Assembly (NCBI GenBank): GCA_007121115.1
Contig: SKMI01000318.1
Location: 1-10,191 of the forward strand
From: Paracoccaceae bacterium
GTDB taxonomy: Bacteria; Pseudomonadota; Alphaproteobacteria; Rhodobacterales; Rhodobacteraceae
DNA: 10,191 nucleotides
Direction of reading: 5' to 3'
Shown in pieces: positions 1-6,181 of the stretch. A program made the position numbers and the translations under genes. Every line of letters begins with the position of its first letter. Position 1 is the stretch's first letter. The notes under the pieces were generated by a model, which saw only the letters and a list, made by a program, of their open reading frames with translations, was not told the DNA's origin and made no database searches.

Positions 1-411
1 GGGGCGATCCTTGACGAGATCGCCGAAGTGATGCGCGAATGCGGCGCGCTGGAGATGGAGATCGGCGGCCATACCGACAGCCAGGGCAGTGCCGACGGCA
101 ACCTGGCGCTGAGCCAGCGCCGTGCCGATGCGGTTCTGGATGCGCTGATGACCCGGCAGGTGCTGATTTCGGGGCTGGTGGCCAGGGGCTATGGCGAGGA
201 ACACCCCATCGCCGACAACGACACCGCCGCAGGACGCGAGGCCAACCGGCGGATCGAGTTTCGCCTGCTCAGCCGTATCGACCCCGAGCCGTATATCCCG
301 ATGGAACGCGATCCCGAGCTTGAGGCGACACTGGAAATCAGGGTAACCGAAGGAACCGGGGACCAACCCGGCCCGCAGCGGCGCCCCGAAAACCTGCGCG
401 TGCCGGATTGA
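1..411 (+). CDS. OmpA-family protein, C-terminal peptidoglycan-binding domain (5' partial)
   Basis: The frame is open from the first base, so the N-terminal part lies outside the window; 136 residues are visible. Visible residues about 1-85 form an OmpA_C (OmpA/MotB/Pal-like) domain with GGHTDSQG, N-x-x-LS-x-x-R, RGYGE and NRRIEF. In this family an Asp and an Arg bind the diaminopimelate of peptidoglycan; here they are D26 (in GHTD) and R41, with the family's usual spacing of 15. The tail after residue 86 is Pro/Glu-rich and probably disordered. The likely role is to anchor the outer membrane or a periplasmic complex to the cell wall. The next gene starts 46 nt downstream on the same strand, so co-transcription is likely. 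The N-terminal architecture (beta barrel, BON domains or lipoprotein) cannot be seen. Confidence 0.9.
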   Translation, partial: GAILDEIAEVMRECGALEMEIGGHTDSQGSADGNLALSQRRADAVLDALMTRQVLISGLVARGYGEEHPIADNDTAAGREANRRIEFRLLSRIDPEPYIPMERDPELEATLEIRVTEGTGDQPGPQRRPENLRVPD

Positions 412-457
412 GCGCCGCGGGCGTGATGGAAGCCGTGATGAAAAGGGATCACCCGCG

Positions 458-802
458 ATGAACCGAACCGAATTCGTGATCGTCACGGCGCTGATCCTGT
501 TCGCGGCCTTTGCGCTGGGTTGGTTCGCCTATTGGCTGCTGCACCGCTTCACCCGCGTCAGTCAGGCCGATATCGGCGAGCTGGAGCGTATGGCGCAGGC
601 GCTGCACGAGGCCGAGGAAATACGTGATCAGGCCATCGCCTACATCGAGGCCCGCGAATACGAACTGACCACGCAGCTTTCGCAGACCGAGGCCGAATTG
701 CAGGCCGCCATGGACGGGCTGCGCGAGGCGCGCGGCGAAGCCGAATATTTGCGCGAGCAACTGGAGCGCTTGCAGGGCGGGGCACGCAGCCACGCGGACT
801 GA
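458..802 (+). CDS. Small single-pass membrane protein with C-terminal coiled coil
   Basis: This 114-aa protein is of unknown function. Residues about 6-28 form one hydrophobic segment (FVIVTALILFAAFALGWF and on). Residues about 36-107 are Glu/Ala/Leu/Arg-rich with heptad-like spacing, suggesting a long helical coiled coil. Basic residues H29, R30 and R33 just after the membrane segment suggest, by the positive-inside rule, a cytoplasmic C-terminus; this is inference. The ATG is preceded by an AAAAGGGA ribosome site (440-447), about 10 nt away. It follows the OmpA-family gene by 46 nt, an arrangement I associate with Rhodobacteraceae, so the two may work together at the envelope, for example as an inner-membrane partner of a wall-anchored protein. 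No catalytic motif is visible. The gene is well supported by codon bias and its ribosome site; the function is not. Confidence 0.82.
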   Translation: MNRTEFVIVTALILFAAFALGWFAYWLLHRFTRVSQADIGELERMAQALHEAEEIRDQAIAYIEAREYELTTQLSQTEAELQAAMDGLREARGEAEYLREQLERLQGGARSHAD

Positions 803-826
803 TGTGACGGCCAGGCCCGCGGAGCG

Positions 827-850
827 GCCGCATCCGCGCGGTCCTGCGGC
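827..850 (+). terminator. Possible hairpin after the OmpA/coiled-coil pair
   Basis: A perfect 6-bp inverted repeat, GCCGCA (827-832) and TGCGGC (845-850), encloses a 12-nt loop that itself contains the palindrome CCGCGCGG (834-841). It lies 25 nt past the stop of the coiled-coil gene and before the lrp promoter region, a fitting place for a terminator. No T-run follows, so an intrinsic terminator is not well supported, and it may instead be a protein site. A NotI-type GCGGCCGC palindrome (824-831) overlaps its left arm. Confidence 0.25.
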
Positions 851-879
851 GTGCCTCACGGACAACCAGCGAAAAAATC

Positions 880-928
880 TTGCGCCCTGCTGCAACAATG
901 TTGCGCAAACCGGGGCGTGCGCTTAAAT
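880..928 (+). promoter_or_regulatory. Candidate lrp promoter with TTGC/GCAA dyads (possible autoregulatory operator)
   Basis: TTGCGCAA (901-908) is a perfect 8-bp palindrome, and just upstream TTGC (880-883) and GCAA (892-895) form a second dyad around an 8-nt spacer. A possible -35 (TTGCGC, 901-906) and -10 (TTAAAT, 923-928) are separated by 16 bp, so the palindrome would cover the -35. Lrp/AsnC regulators often repress their own promoters by binding short dyads, which makes an operator plausible. Both promoter boxes are only partial matches to sigma-70 consensus. Confidence 0.4.
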
Positions 929-959
929 GATCAGCAACCGAGTGGGAGCAGAGGCGCAC

Positions 960-1460
960 ATGCCCGGAACAAAGCTGGATCCGATCGACCGCAAGATCCT
1001 TGCGGAATTGCAGGCCGATGGCCGGATCACCAATGTCGAACTGGCCAAGCGGGTGGGCATTTCGGCGCCCCCATGCCTGCGGCGCGTGCGCACGCTGGAG
1101 GAAAACGGATACATCATCGGCTATCACGCCGGGGTCAACGAGCGTGAACTGGGATTCGAGGTGCAGGTCTTCGTCATGGTCGGCCTGCACAACCAGGCCG
1201 AGGCGGATCTGTCGGCGTTCGAGCAGCGCTGCCGTGACTGGTCGCTGGTGCGCGAGTGCCACATGCTGAGCGGCGAGATCGACTTCATTCTGAAATGCGT
1301 GGCGCCCGATCTGTCGACCTTCCATCGGTTCCTGACCGAGGAACTGACCCCCGCCGAAAATGTGGCCAACGTCAAGTCATCGCTGGTGATCCGCTGCGCC
1401 AAGGATGAGCCCGGCGTGCCCTTCGACGTGCTCGAGGAGCGCTACGCGCGGCTGGGATAG
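960..1460 (+). CDS. Lrp/AsnC-family transcriptional regulator
   Basis: This 166-aa protein has the usual family length. Residues about 6-52 form the winged helix-turn-helix (LDPIDRKILAEL, then VELAKRVGISAPPCLRRVR as the recognition part). Residues about 65-148 form the RAM/ligand-binding domain, with GEIDFILKCVAPDLSTFHRF typical of the effector-binding beta-alpha-beta fold. Members assemble as dimers to octamers and respond to amino acids; the ligand here cannot be told from sequence. I chose ATG 960 because it places the first helix at the normal distance and has GAGG (951-954) 5 nt upstream. An in-frame ATG at 927 would add 11 residues but overlaps the candidate -10. The gene stands alone: the next gene downstream is on the opposite strand. 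Autoregulation is likely from the upstream dyads. Confidence 0.93.
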   Translation: MPGTKLDPIDRKILAELQADGRITNVELAKRVGISAPPCLRRVRTLEENGYIIGYHAGVNERELGFEVQVFVMVGLHNQAEADLSAFEQRCRDWSLVRECHMLSGEIDFILKCVAPDLSTFHRFLTEELTPAENVANVKSSLVIRCAKDEPGVPFDVLEERYARLG

Positions 1461-1476
1461 GGCGCGGCTTGGCGCC
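1461..1476 (+). terminator. Weak hairpin directly after lrp
   Basis: GGCGC (1461-1465) and GCGCC (1472-1476) form a 5-bp stem with a 6-nt loop immediately after the lrp stop codon. There is no T-run after it. It could help end lrp transcription together with the stronger hairpin at 1533-1556, but alone it is weak evidence. Confidence 0.2.
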
Positions 1477-1532
1477 CGGGGCATCGGCTCGGAACGTCAG
1501 AACCGGCAAGACTCTGGAACCGGAAACGCAAA

Positions 1533-1556
1533 GGGGCGGCGGTTTCCCGTCGCCCC
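1533..1556 (-). terminator. Rho-independent-type terminator of the minus-strand small gene (possibly bidirectional)
   Basis: A 10-bp stem pairs GGGGCGGCGG (1533-1542) with CCGTCGCCCC (1547-1556) around the tetraloop TTTC, with one G-T wobble. Read on the minus strand the stem is followed by TTTGCGTTT, a broken T-tract, and it lies 34 bp past the stop of the 64-aa gene. On the plus strand no T-tract follows, so the main direction is minus; it may also stop readthrough from the convergent lrp gene. Confidence 0.75.
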
Positions 1557-1590
1557 GATGCGGATTTCAAACAGCGTATTCGGCAGTCGG

Positions 1591-1785
1591 TCAGCGCGAA
1601 GCGGCGACGGCAGCCAGAACCACCAGCAGCATGATCGGAACCACGATACCTGCGGCGGTGCCGCGGGTGTCTTCGACGATGACTTCAGGCTCCACGACGG
1701 GCTCGTCGTACTTGCTCATGTGGCCACCGGCGAACGAAGAGGTAGCGGCCATCGAGAAGGCAGCTGCCAGAGCGATCTTTTTCAT
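1591..1785 (-). CDS. Small exported, C-terminally membrane-anchored protein (64 aa), function unknown
   Basis: The start at 1785 is fixed by a strong ribosome site, GGAGG (complement of 1791-1795), 5 nt upstream of the ATG. Residues 1-19 form a classical Sec signal peptide (MKKIALAAAF..., small residues S17 and A19 before a likely cut, leaving GG at the new N-terminus). Residues about 22-41 are acidic and rich in Pro, Val and Glu (DEPVVEPEVIVEDT). Residues about 43-62 are a hydrophobic segment (TAAGIVVPIMLLVVLAAVAA), followed by SR at the end. The mature peptide would be only about 45 residues, exported and held in the inner membrane by its C-terminus. I recall similar short proteins in Rhodobacterales, but cannot assign a function. 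It is monocistronic, with its own terminator at 1533-1556. A longer frame from 1896 exists but lacks a signal-like start. The strong ribosome site suggests good translation. Confidence 0.8.
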   Translation of the reverse strand: MKKIALAAAFSMAATSSFAGGHMSKYDEPVVEPEVIVEDTRGTAAGIVVPIMLLVVLAAVAASR

Positions 1786-2109
1786 GTCAACCTCCAGTAT
1801 TAGCCCGTTTGCAGTGTTGACCCTGCGCCGGGGCACCCAAGACGAATAGTCGTCTCCGTCTGAAACCATCTTGCGCGCGGAAATGCAACGCTGCAAACAG
1901 CTTCGCCTGCGCAGTTTGGCGCTGCGTCGTCAATTTGGCAACACTTCGGCGGTCTTGCGCCCCCGGTGCGATGATTCTGGCGACCGATTCGCGCCCTGCT
2001 GCCGCCAGCGCGCCCAGTGGCGCCCCTGGACGTCGGTGTTCACGCCGAGTTGCGTTTGATCTCTCCGCGCGGAGCGGCTAATGAGCACGAATTATCTGAG
2101 AGGGAAGCC
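1786..2109. other. 324-bp divergent intergenic region
   Basis: This region holds the upstream signals for the minus-strand 64-aa gene and the plus-strand CAP lipoprotein gene; I see no convincing gene in it. Visible elements are a 6-bp hairpin AGACGA/TCGTCT (1840-1845 and 1850-1855, loop ATAG), direct repeats TTTGGC at 1915-1920 and 1934-1939, two GATTC (GANTC) sites at 1973-1977 and 1986-1990, and the palindrome at 2063-2074. No strong -35/-10 pair is obvious for either gene. Confidence 0.6.
2063..2074. promoter_or_regulatory. Perfect 12-bp palindrome upstream of the CAP gene
   Basis: CTCCGCGCGGAG is a perfect 12-bp palindrome 36 nt before the CAP-lipoprotein start codon. A loose -10-like GCTAAT lies just after it (2077-2082), so it could act as an operator near the promoter. 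Its core CCGCGCGG recurs in three other intergenic regions of the window. Function is inferred from position only. Confidence 0.3.
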
Positions 2110-2649
2110 ATGCAACGCCGCGCGCTCGTTCTGTCCATGATCTCGGTTGCCGGGGTTGCCGCCTGCGAACCCGTGCCCATGCGCATGGGCGAAGACGGGC
2201 GGCCGGTGCCTTCGGTCTATCGTATTTCCGATTCGGACGCGCCGCGGATCCAGACGCGAATGCGCGATGGCATCAACACGCTGCGCTCGCAGAATGGGCT
2301 TTCGCAAGTGCAACTTAATGCGCAACTGACTTCGGCCGCGGCCACCCATGCGCGCGACATGTCGTTCCAGAGCCGCCCCTGGCACTGGGGCTCGGACGGG
2401 TCCAGCCCGATGCAGCGCACCCGCCGGGCGGGGTATCGCGGCGAATTCGTGGGCGAACTTGTGTCCGAAACCTTCGAGACCGAGACCGAAACGCTCAACG
2501 CCTGGATGCTGGAGCGCGAGACCCGGCGCGTCATCCTCGACCCGCGCGCGCGGGAACTGGGCGTGGCCTGGCATCAGGACCCCAACGGCAAGCTGTGGTG
2601 GGCGGTGGTGCTGGGCGCCCCCGCCGGGACGCAGATGGCCGGGCGCTGA
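2110..2649 (+). CDS. CAP-domain (SCP/PR1-like) lipoprotein
   Basis: This 179-aa protein starts at ATG 2110, chosen because AGGGA (2101-2105) lies 4 nt upstream and the product then begins with a signal peptide. Residues 1-18 plus the lipobox VAAC give a lipidated C19; the next residue is Glu, not Asp, so outer-membrane sorting is expected. Residues about 46-170 match the CAP/SCP family (PF00188): H80 in THARDM, H92 in HWGSDGSSPMQRTRRAGY, E116 in VGELV (the GEN-like position), and W132 through ILDPRARELGVAW. In many CAP proteins a later motif carries a His (as in GHR); here the corresponding stretch reads RETRRVIL, so that ligand appears absent. Bacterial CAP proteins are secreted or envelope proteins with mostly unknown roles. 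It stands alone between a divergent gene and ileS. Maturation would need Lgt, Lsp and Lnt, the last encoded at 8663 onward. Confidence 0.88.
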   Translation: MQRRALVLSMISVAGVAACEPVPMRMGEDGRPVPSVYRISDSDAPRIQTRMRDGINTLRSQNGLSQVQLNAQLTSAAATHARDMSFQSRPWHWGSDGSSPMQRTRRAGYRGEFVGELVSETFETETETLNAWMLERETRRVILDPRARELGVAWHQDPNGKLWWAVVLGAPAGTQMAGR

Positions 2650-2659
2650 GCGCCCCCTC

Positions 2660-2692
2660 TGGACCCTGCATCAAGCGCGTCCTATAACGCGC
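2660..2692 (+). promoter_or_regulatory. Candidate ileS promoter within an inverted repeat
   Basis: TGGACC (2660-2665, 4/6 match to -35) and TATAAC (2683-2688, 5/6 match to -10) are separated by the optimal 17 bp, giving a start near 2695 and a leader of about 140 nt before ileS. The -10 sits inside a perfect dyad: GCGCGT (2675-2680), spacer CCTATA, ACGCGC (2687-2692). The dyad could be an operator or, less likely, a weak terminator for the CAP gene, since no T-run follows. I see no T-box-like leader. Confidence 0.45.
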
Positions 2693-2833
2693 GGCATGAC
2701 GGGATCGCGCCCCTTCGGCATACGAATTATCGGCCCGGCTCTCTGAGGGTTCAGGGGGCTGGGTTCTGCATGTCGTCCGAATGTCCCGCACCGCGCCCGG
2801 ACCCATCCCGCGCGTCAACAAGAAGGCACCGCC

Positions 2834-5830
2834 ATGTGCGCCGATCAGCCTGACTACAAAGACACCCTGTTCCTGCCGCAGACCGATTTCGCCATGCGCG
2901 CCGGCCTGCCCGCGCGCGAGCCCGAATGGCTGGCCCGCTGGGAGCGCCTGCGCATCTACGACCAGCTGCGCGAGAGCGCGGGGGACCGCCCGCCCTTCAT
3001 CCTGCATGACGGCCCGCCCTACGCCAACGGGCACCTGCACATCGGCCACGCGTTGAACAAGGTGCTCAAGGATTTCGTGGTCCGTTCGCGCCAGATGATG
3101 GGACATGATTCGCGCTATGTGCCCGGCTGGGACTGCCACGGCCTGCCCATCGAATGGAAGATCGAGGAGGCGTATCGCGCCAAGGGTCTGGACAAGGACG
3201 CGGTGGATGTTGTCGATTTCCGCCAGGAATGCCGCCGCTTCGCCGAAGGCTGGATCGACGTGCAGCGCGAAGAGTTCAAGCGGCTGGGCATCACCGGCAA
3301 GTGGGATGACCCCTACCTGACCATGGACTACGACGCCGAGGCGGTGATCGCCGAGGAGTTCATGAAGCTGCTGATGAACGGTAGCCTCTATCAGGGCTCC
3401 AAGCCGGTGATGTGGTCCCCGGTGGAAAAGACCGCGCTTGCCGAGGCGGAAGTCGAGTATCACGACCACACCTCGCATCAGGTGTGGGTGACGTTCCCGG
3501 TGCTGCGCGCAGGCGCGACGCCGATGCCGCTGGACGATCCGGCAGATTTCGACGGCAGCGCGCAGCGTCTGCTTGCGGCGGATCTGGAAGGCGCGCAGGT
3601 CGTGATCTGGACAACCACGCCCTGGACAATACCGCAGAACCGCGCCGTCGCCTTCAACCCTGATATTGCCTATGGCCTTTACGAAGTCACCGGGCGGCCG
3701 GAGAATTCGAATGCGACCATCGGCATGCGCTACGTGATGGCCGACAGGCTGGCGTCGGAAGTCTTCACCGCCGCGCGTCTGGACGAGACCATGTACCGTC
3801 GCCTGCGTTCGGTGAGTGCGGAAGAGTTGGCCGGGCTGCTTCTGGAGCATCCGCTGCGCGGGGTGGAAGGTGCGGCGGAAGAATGGGATTTCGACGTCCC
3901 CATGCTGCCGGGTGAGCATGTGACCGACGAGGCGGGCACAGGTTTTGTCCATACCGCGCCCAGCCATGGCGACGACGACTATCAGATCGGCCTGAAGCAC
4001 GGTCTGCCGATGACCTATAACGTGCTGGAGGACGGCAGCTACCGCGCCGATCTGCCGCTTTTCGGGGGCGAGGTGATCGTCAAGCCCAATGGCAAGGAGG
4101 GTGGCGCCAATGTGGCCGTCATCAAGCAACTGGCCTATGCGGGTGCACTGTTCGCCAAGGGCAAGATGCGCCACAGCTACCCGCATAGCTGGCGATCCAA
4201 GGCGCCGCTGATCTATCGCAACACCGCGCAGTGGTTCGCGGCGATCGACAAGCCGCTCGACGACGGCATGGGGGCGCATGGGGATACGATCCGGGACCGC
4301 GCGCTGGAATCCATCGACAAGCTGGTGCAATGGACGCCGCGCACCGGGCGCAACCGGCTGCATTCCATGATCGAGAACCGCCCCGACTGGGTGCTCTCGC
4401 GGCAGCGGGCGTGGGGCGTGCCGCTGACCTGTTTTGTGAAAAGGGGCGCGAAGCCCGATGACCCGGACTTCCTGCTGCGCGACCCGGAGGTCAACGCGAG
4501 GATCGTTGCCGCCTTCAAGGCCGAGGGCGCGGATGCATGGTATGTGGCAGGCTTCAAGGAACGGGTATTGAAAGACCTGCATGATCCGGAGGCCCATGAT
4601 CAGGTTTTCGATATTCTGGACGTGTGGTTCGACAGCGGTTCCACCCATGCCTTCGTCCTGCGCGACCGCGCGGACGGCGCGGCGGACGGGATTGCGGACC
4701 TTTATCTGGAAGGCACCGACCAGCACCGTGGCTGGTTCCATTCCTCGATGCTGCAGGCCTGCGCGACCAAGGGGCGCGCGCCCTATCACGGGGTGCTGAC
4801 CCACGGTTTCACGCTGGACGAAAAGGGCATGAAGATGTCCAAATCGCTCGGCAACACCGTGGCCCCGCAGGAAGTCATCGACCAGTATGGCGCCGATATC
4901 CTGCGGTTGTGGGTGGCGCAGTCGGATTACACCGCCGACCTGCGTATCGGCGACAAGATCATCAAGGGCGTGGCCGACAGCTACCGCCGGTTGCGCAACA
5001 CCATGCGCTTCATGCTGGGCAACCTCGCCGGGTTCGAGGACGCCGAGCGCGTGGCGCCCGCCGAGATGCCGGAGCTGGAGCAATGGGTGCTGCACCGGCT
5101 GGCGGAACTGGACGCTCAGGTGCGCAAGGGCTACGCCGCCTACGACTTCCAGGGCGTGTTCCAGAAACTTTTCACTTTTGCGACCTCGGACCTGTCGGCG
5201 TTCTACTTCGACGTGCGCAAAGATGCACTTTACTGCGATTCAGCGGACAGCCTGCGGCGACGGGCGGCGCGCACGGTGCTGGACCTGCTGTTCCACCGGC
5301 TGACCACCTGGCTGGCGCCGCTGCTGGTCTTCACCATGGAGGATGTGTGGCTCTCGCGCTTCCCGGGGGATGAGTCCTCGGTCCATCTGCAGGATTTCCC
5401 GGAAACGCCCGCCGACTGGCTGAACGAACCGCTGGCGGCGAAATGGGCCGGCATCCGGCAGACCCGCCGCGTGGTCACCGCCGCGCTGGAGGTGCAGCGC
5501 CGGGACAAGGTGATCGGCGCCAGTCTGGAGGCCGCGCCGGTGGTGCATGTGCGCGATGGGGACGTGCTGGCCGCGCTGCGGACGGTGGATTTCGCCGACC
5601 TCTGCATCACCTCGGACATCGTGCTGACCGGCGATCCGCTGCCCGCCGAAGCCTTCCGCCTGCCCGAAGTGCAGGGCGTGGGCGTTGTCTTCGAACGCGC
5701 CGAGGGCGCCAAATGTCAGCGCTGCTGGAAGATCCTGCCCGATGTCGGCCAGCACGCGCATCCGGGCACCTGCGGGCGGTGCAGCGATGCGCTGGCACGG
5801 CGACATCGCCATGTGGCGCTTGAGGGCTGA
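2834..5830 (+). CDS. ileS: Isoleucyl-tRNA synthetase
   Basis: This 998-aa cytoplasmic class I aminoacyl-tRNA synthetase charges tRNA-Ile with isoleucine using ATP. The ATG has AAGAAGG (2820-2826) 7 nt upstream. The Rossmann fold carries the HIGH motif (H69-I70-G71-H72, in NGHLHIGHALNK) and the PGWDCHGLPIEWKIEE signature. The CP1 editing domain, roughly residues 195-425, includes WTTTPWT (from W259) and GTGFVHTAPSHGDDDY (from G368), which clears mischarged valine. KMSKS is at 667-671, followed by the anticodon-binding helical domain. The C-terminus carries a zinc site, CQRC (C961, C964) and CGRC (C980, C983), typical of bacterial IleS1. Length is somewhat above the E. coli enzyme (938 aa), with no truncation or frameshift. 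It has its own likely promoter and is followed by a 71-bp gap before the DUF2798 gene. Confidence 0.98.
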   Translation: MCADQPDYKDTLFLPQTDFAMRAGLPAREPEWLARWERLRIYDQLRESAGDRPPFILHDGPPYANGHLHIGHALNKVLKDFVVRSRQMMGHDSRYVPGWDCHGLPIEWKIEEAYRAKGLDKDAVDVVDFRQECRRFAEGWIDVQREEFKRLGITGKWDDPYLTMDYDAEAVIAEEFMKLLMNGSLYQGSKPVMWSPVEKTALAEAEVEYHDHTSHQVWVTFPVLRAGATPMPLDDPADFDGSAQRLLAADLEGAQVVIWTTTPWTIPQNRAVAFNPDIAYGLYEVTGRPENSNATIGMRYVMADRLASEVFTAARLDETMYRRLRSVSAEELAGLLLEHPLRGVEGAAEEWDFDVPMLPGEHVTDEAGTGFVHTAPSHGDDDYQIGLKHGLPMTYNVLEDGSYRADLPLFGGEVIVKPNGKEGGANVAVIKQLAYAGALFAKGKMRHSYPHSWRSKAPLIYRNTAQWFAAIDKPLDDGMGAHGDTIRDRALESIDKLVQWTPRTGRNRLHSMIENRPDWVLSRQRAWGVPLTCFVKRGAKPDDPDFLLRDPEVNARIVAAFKAEGADAWYVAGFKERVLKDLHDPEAHDQVFDILDVWFDSGSTHAFVLRDRADGAADGIADLYLEGTDQHRGWFHSSMLQACATKGRAPYHGVLTHGFTLDEKGMKMSKSLGNTVAPQEVIDQYGADILRLWVAQSDYTADLRIGDKIIKGVADSYRRLRNTMRFMLGNLAGFEDAERVAPAEMPELEQWVLHRLAELDAQVRKGYAAYDFQGVFQKLFTFATSDLSAFYFDVRKDALYCDSADSLRRRAARTVLDLLFHRLTTWLAPLLVFTMEDVWLSRFPGDESSVHLQDFPETPADWLNEPLAAKWAGIRQTRRVVTAALEVQRRDKVIGASLEAAPVVHVRDGDVLAALRTVDFADLCITSDIVLTGDPLPAEAFRLPEVQGVGVVFERAEGAKCQRCWKILPDVGQHAHPGTCGRCSDALARRHRHVALEG

Positions 5831-5840
5831 GACGCAGGGG

Positions 5841-5868
5841 TTGATGCCGCGCGGCGAAATGATACATT
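5841..5868 (+). promoter_or_regulatory. Possible promoter and palindrome upstream of the DUF2798 gene
   Basis: TTGATG (5841-5846) and TACATT (5863-5868) lie 16 bp apart and could serve as -35 and -10 for the small membrane protein. Between them is the perfect 10-bp palindrome GCCGCGCGGC (5846-5855). The 12-mer TGCCGCGCGGCG (5845-5856) is repeated exactly at 6180-6191 before ybeZ. The gene may also be read through from ileS, since no terminator is visible between them. Confidence 0.3.
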
Positions 5869-5901
5869 CGCATGTGAGAATATCATGGCGGAGTATCGGA
5901 T

Positions 5902-6114
5902 ATGAAACTGCGGGTCCTGCAAGGGTTGATCATGGGCACGATGATGTCGGTGGTCATGTCCGGCATCATCACGGCAGTGAACACGGGCCTGGGGCCGGGC
6001 TATCCATTGCGATGGATAAACGCCTGGGCCGTGGCGTGGCTCATCGCGGTGCCGCTGGCCATGTTGGTCGGGCCGATAGCGCGGGGCTGGGCAGAAAAAC
6101 TGGCCGCGCGCTGA
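5902..6114 (+). CDS. DUF2798-type small membrane protein
   Basis: This 70-aa protein has two predicted membrane helices, about residues 8-28 (GLIMGTMMSVVMSGIITAVN) and 40-60 (NAWAVAWLIAVPLAMLVGPIA), joined by a short loop, with basic ends (K2, R4; R61, K66, R70). The pattern of MMS-x-x-MSG, N-T-G-L, and a second helix rich in Trp and Ala with V-P-L-A fits the DUF2798 family (PF11391), whose function is unknown. The ATG has GGAG (5890-5893) 8 nt upstream. It sits between ileS and the ybeZ-ybeY-corC-lnt cluster with gaps of 71 and 117 nt, so it may be its own unit or the tail of the ileS transcript. The call rests on motif resemblance only. Confidence 0.78.
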   Translation: MKLRVLQGLIMGTMMSVVMSGIITAVNTGLGPGYPLRWINAWAVAWLIAVPLAMLVGPIARGWAEKLAAR

Positions 6115-6160
6115 ACCCCCTGGCACCTGCAACCCCCGCTATGGTGACATTTCGGCGACA

Positions 6161-6181
6161 CATGCAAGTAGTGCTTGCGTG
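6161..6181 (+). promoter_or_regulatory. Inverted repeat upstream of ybeZ (hairpin or operator)
   Basis: CATGCAAG (6161-6168) and CTTGCGTG (6174-6181) form an 8-bp stem with one G-T wobble around the loop TAGTG. It lies 47 nt past the DUF2798 stop and 50 nt before the ybeZ start. No T-run follows, so it may be a regulatory site for ybeZ rather than a terminator. It abuts the palindrome at 6180-6191. Confidence 0.35.

Noticed and set aside
927..959. Earlier ATG of the Lrp/AsnC gene at 927
   Set aside because: It overlaps the candidate -10 box and has no clear ribosome site, while ATG 960 gives the standard family N-terminus.
1786..1896. N-terminal extension of the 64-aa minus-strand gene from 1896
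   Set aside because: The extra 37 residues are charged and would precede the signal peptide; the GGAGG site is placed exactly for the start at 1785.
2017..2109. Upstream ATG that would extend the CAP protein by 31 residues
   Set aside because: The extension would bury the signal peptide and lipobox, while ATG 2110 has a good ribosome site and a normal lipoprotein start.
2689..2833. T-box riboswitch or tRNA-like leader upstream of ileS
   Set aside because: No T-box signature, no extended stem series and no terminator/antiterminator pair is visible, and T-boxes are not expected in this group.
2531..5095. An 854-codon open frame on the minus strand opposite ileS and the CAP gene
   Set aside because: It is the mirror of strong G/C third-position bias in ileS. 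The translation shows no recognisable domain, while the plus strand encodes an intact synthetase with all motifs.
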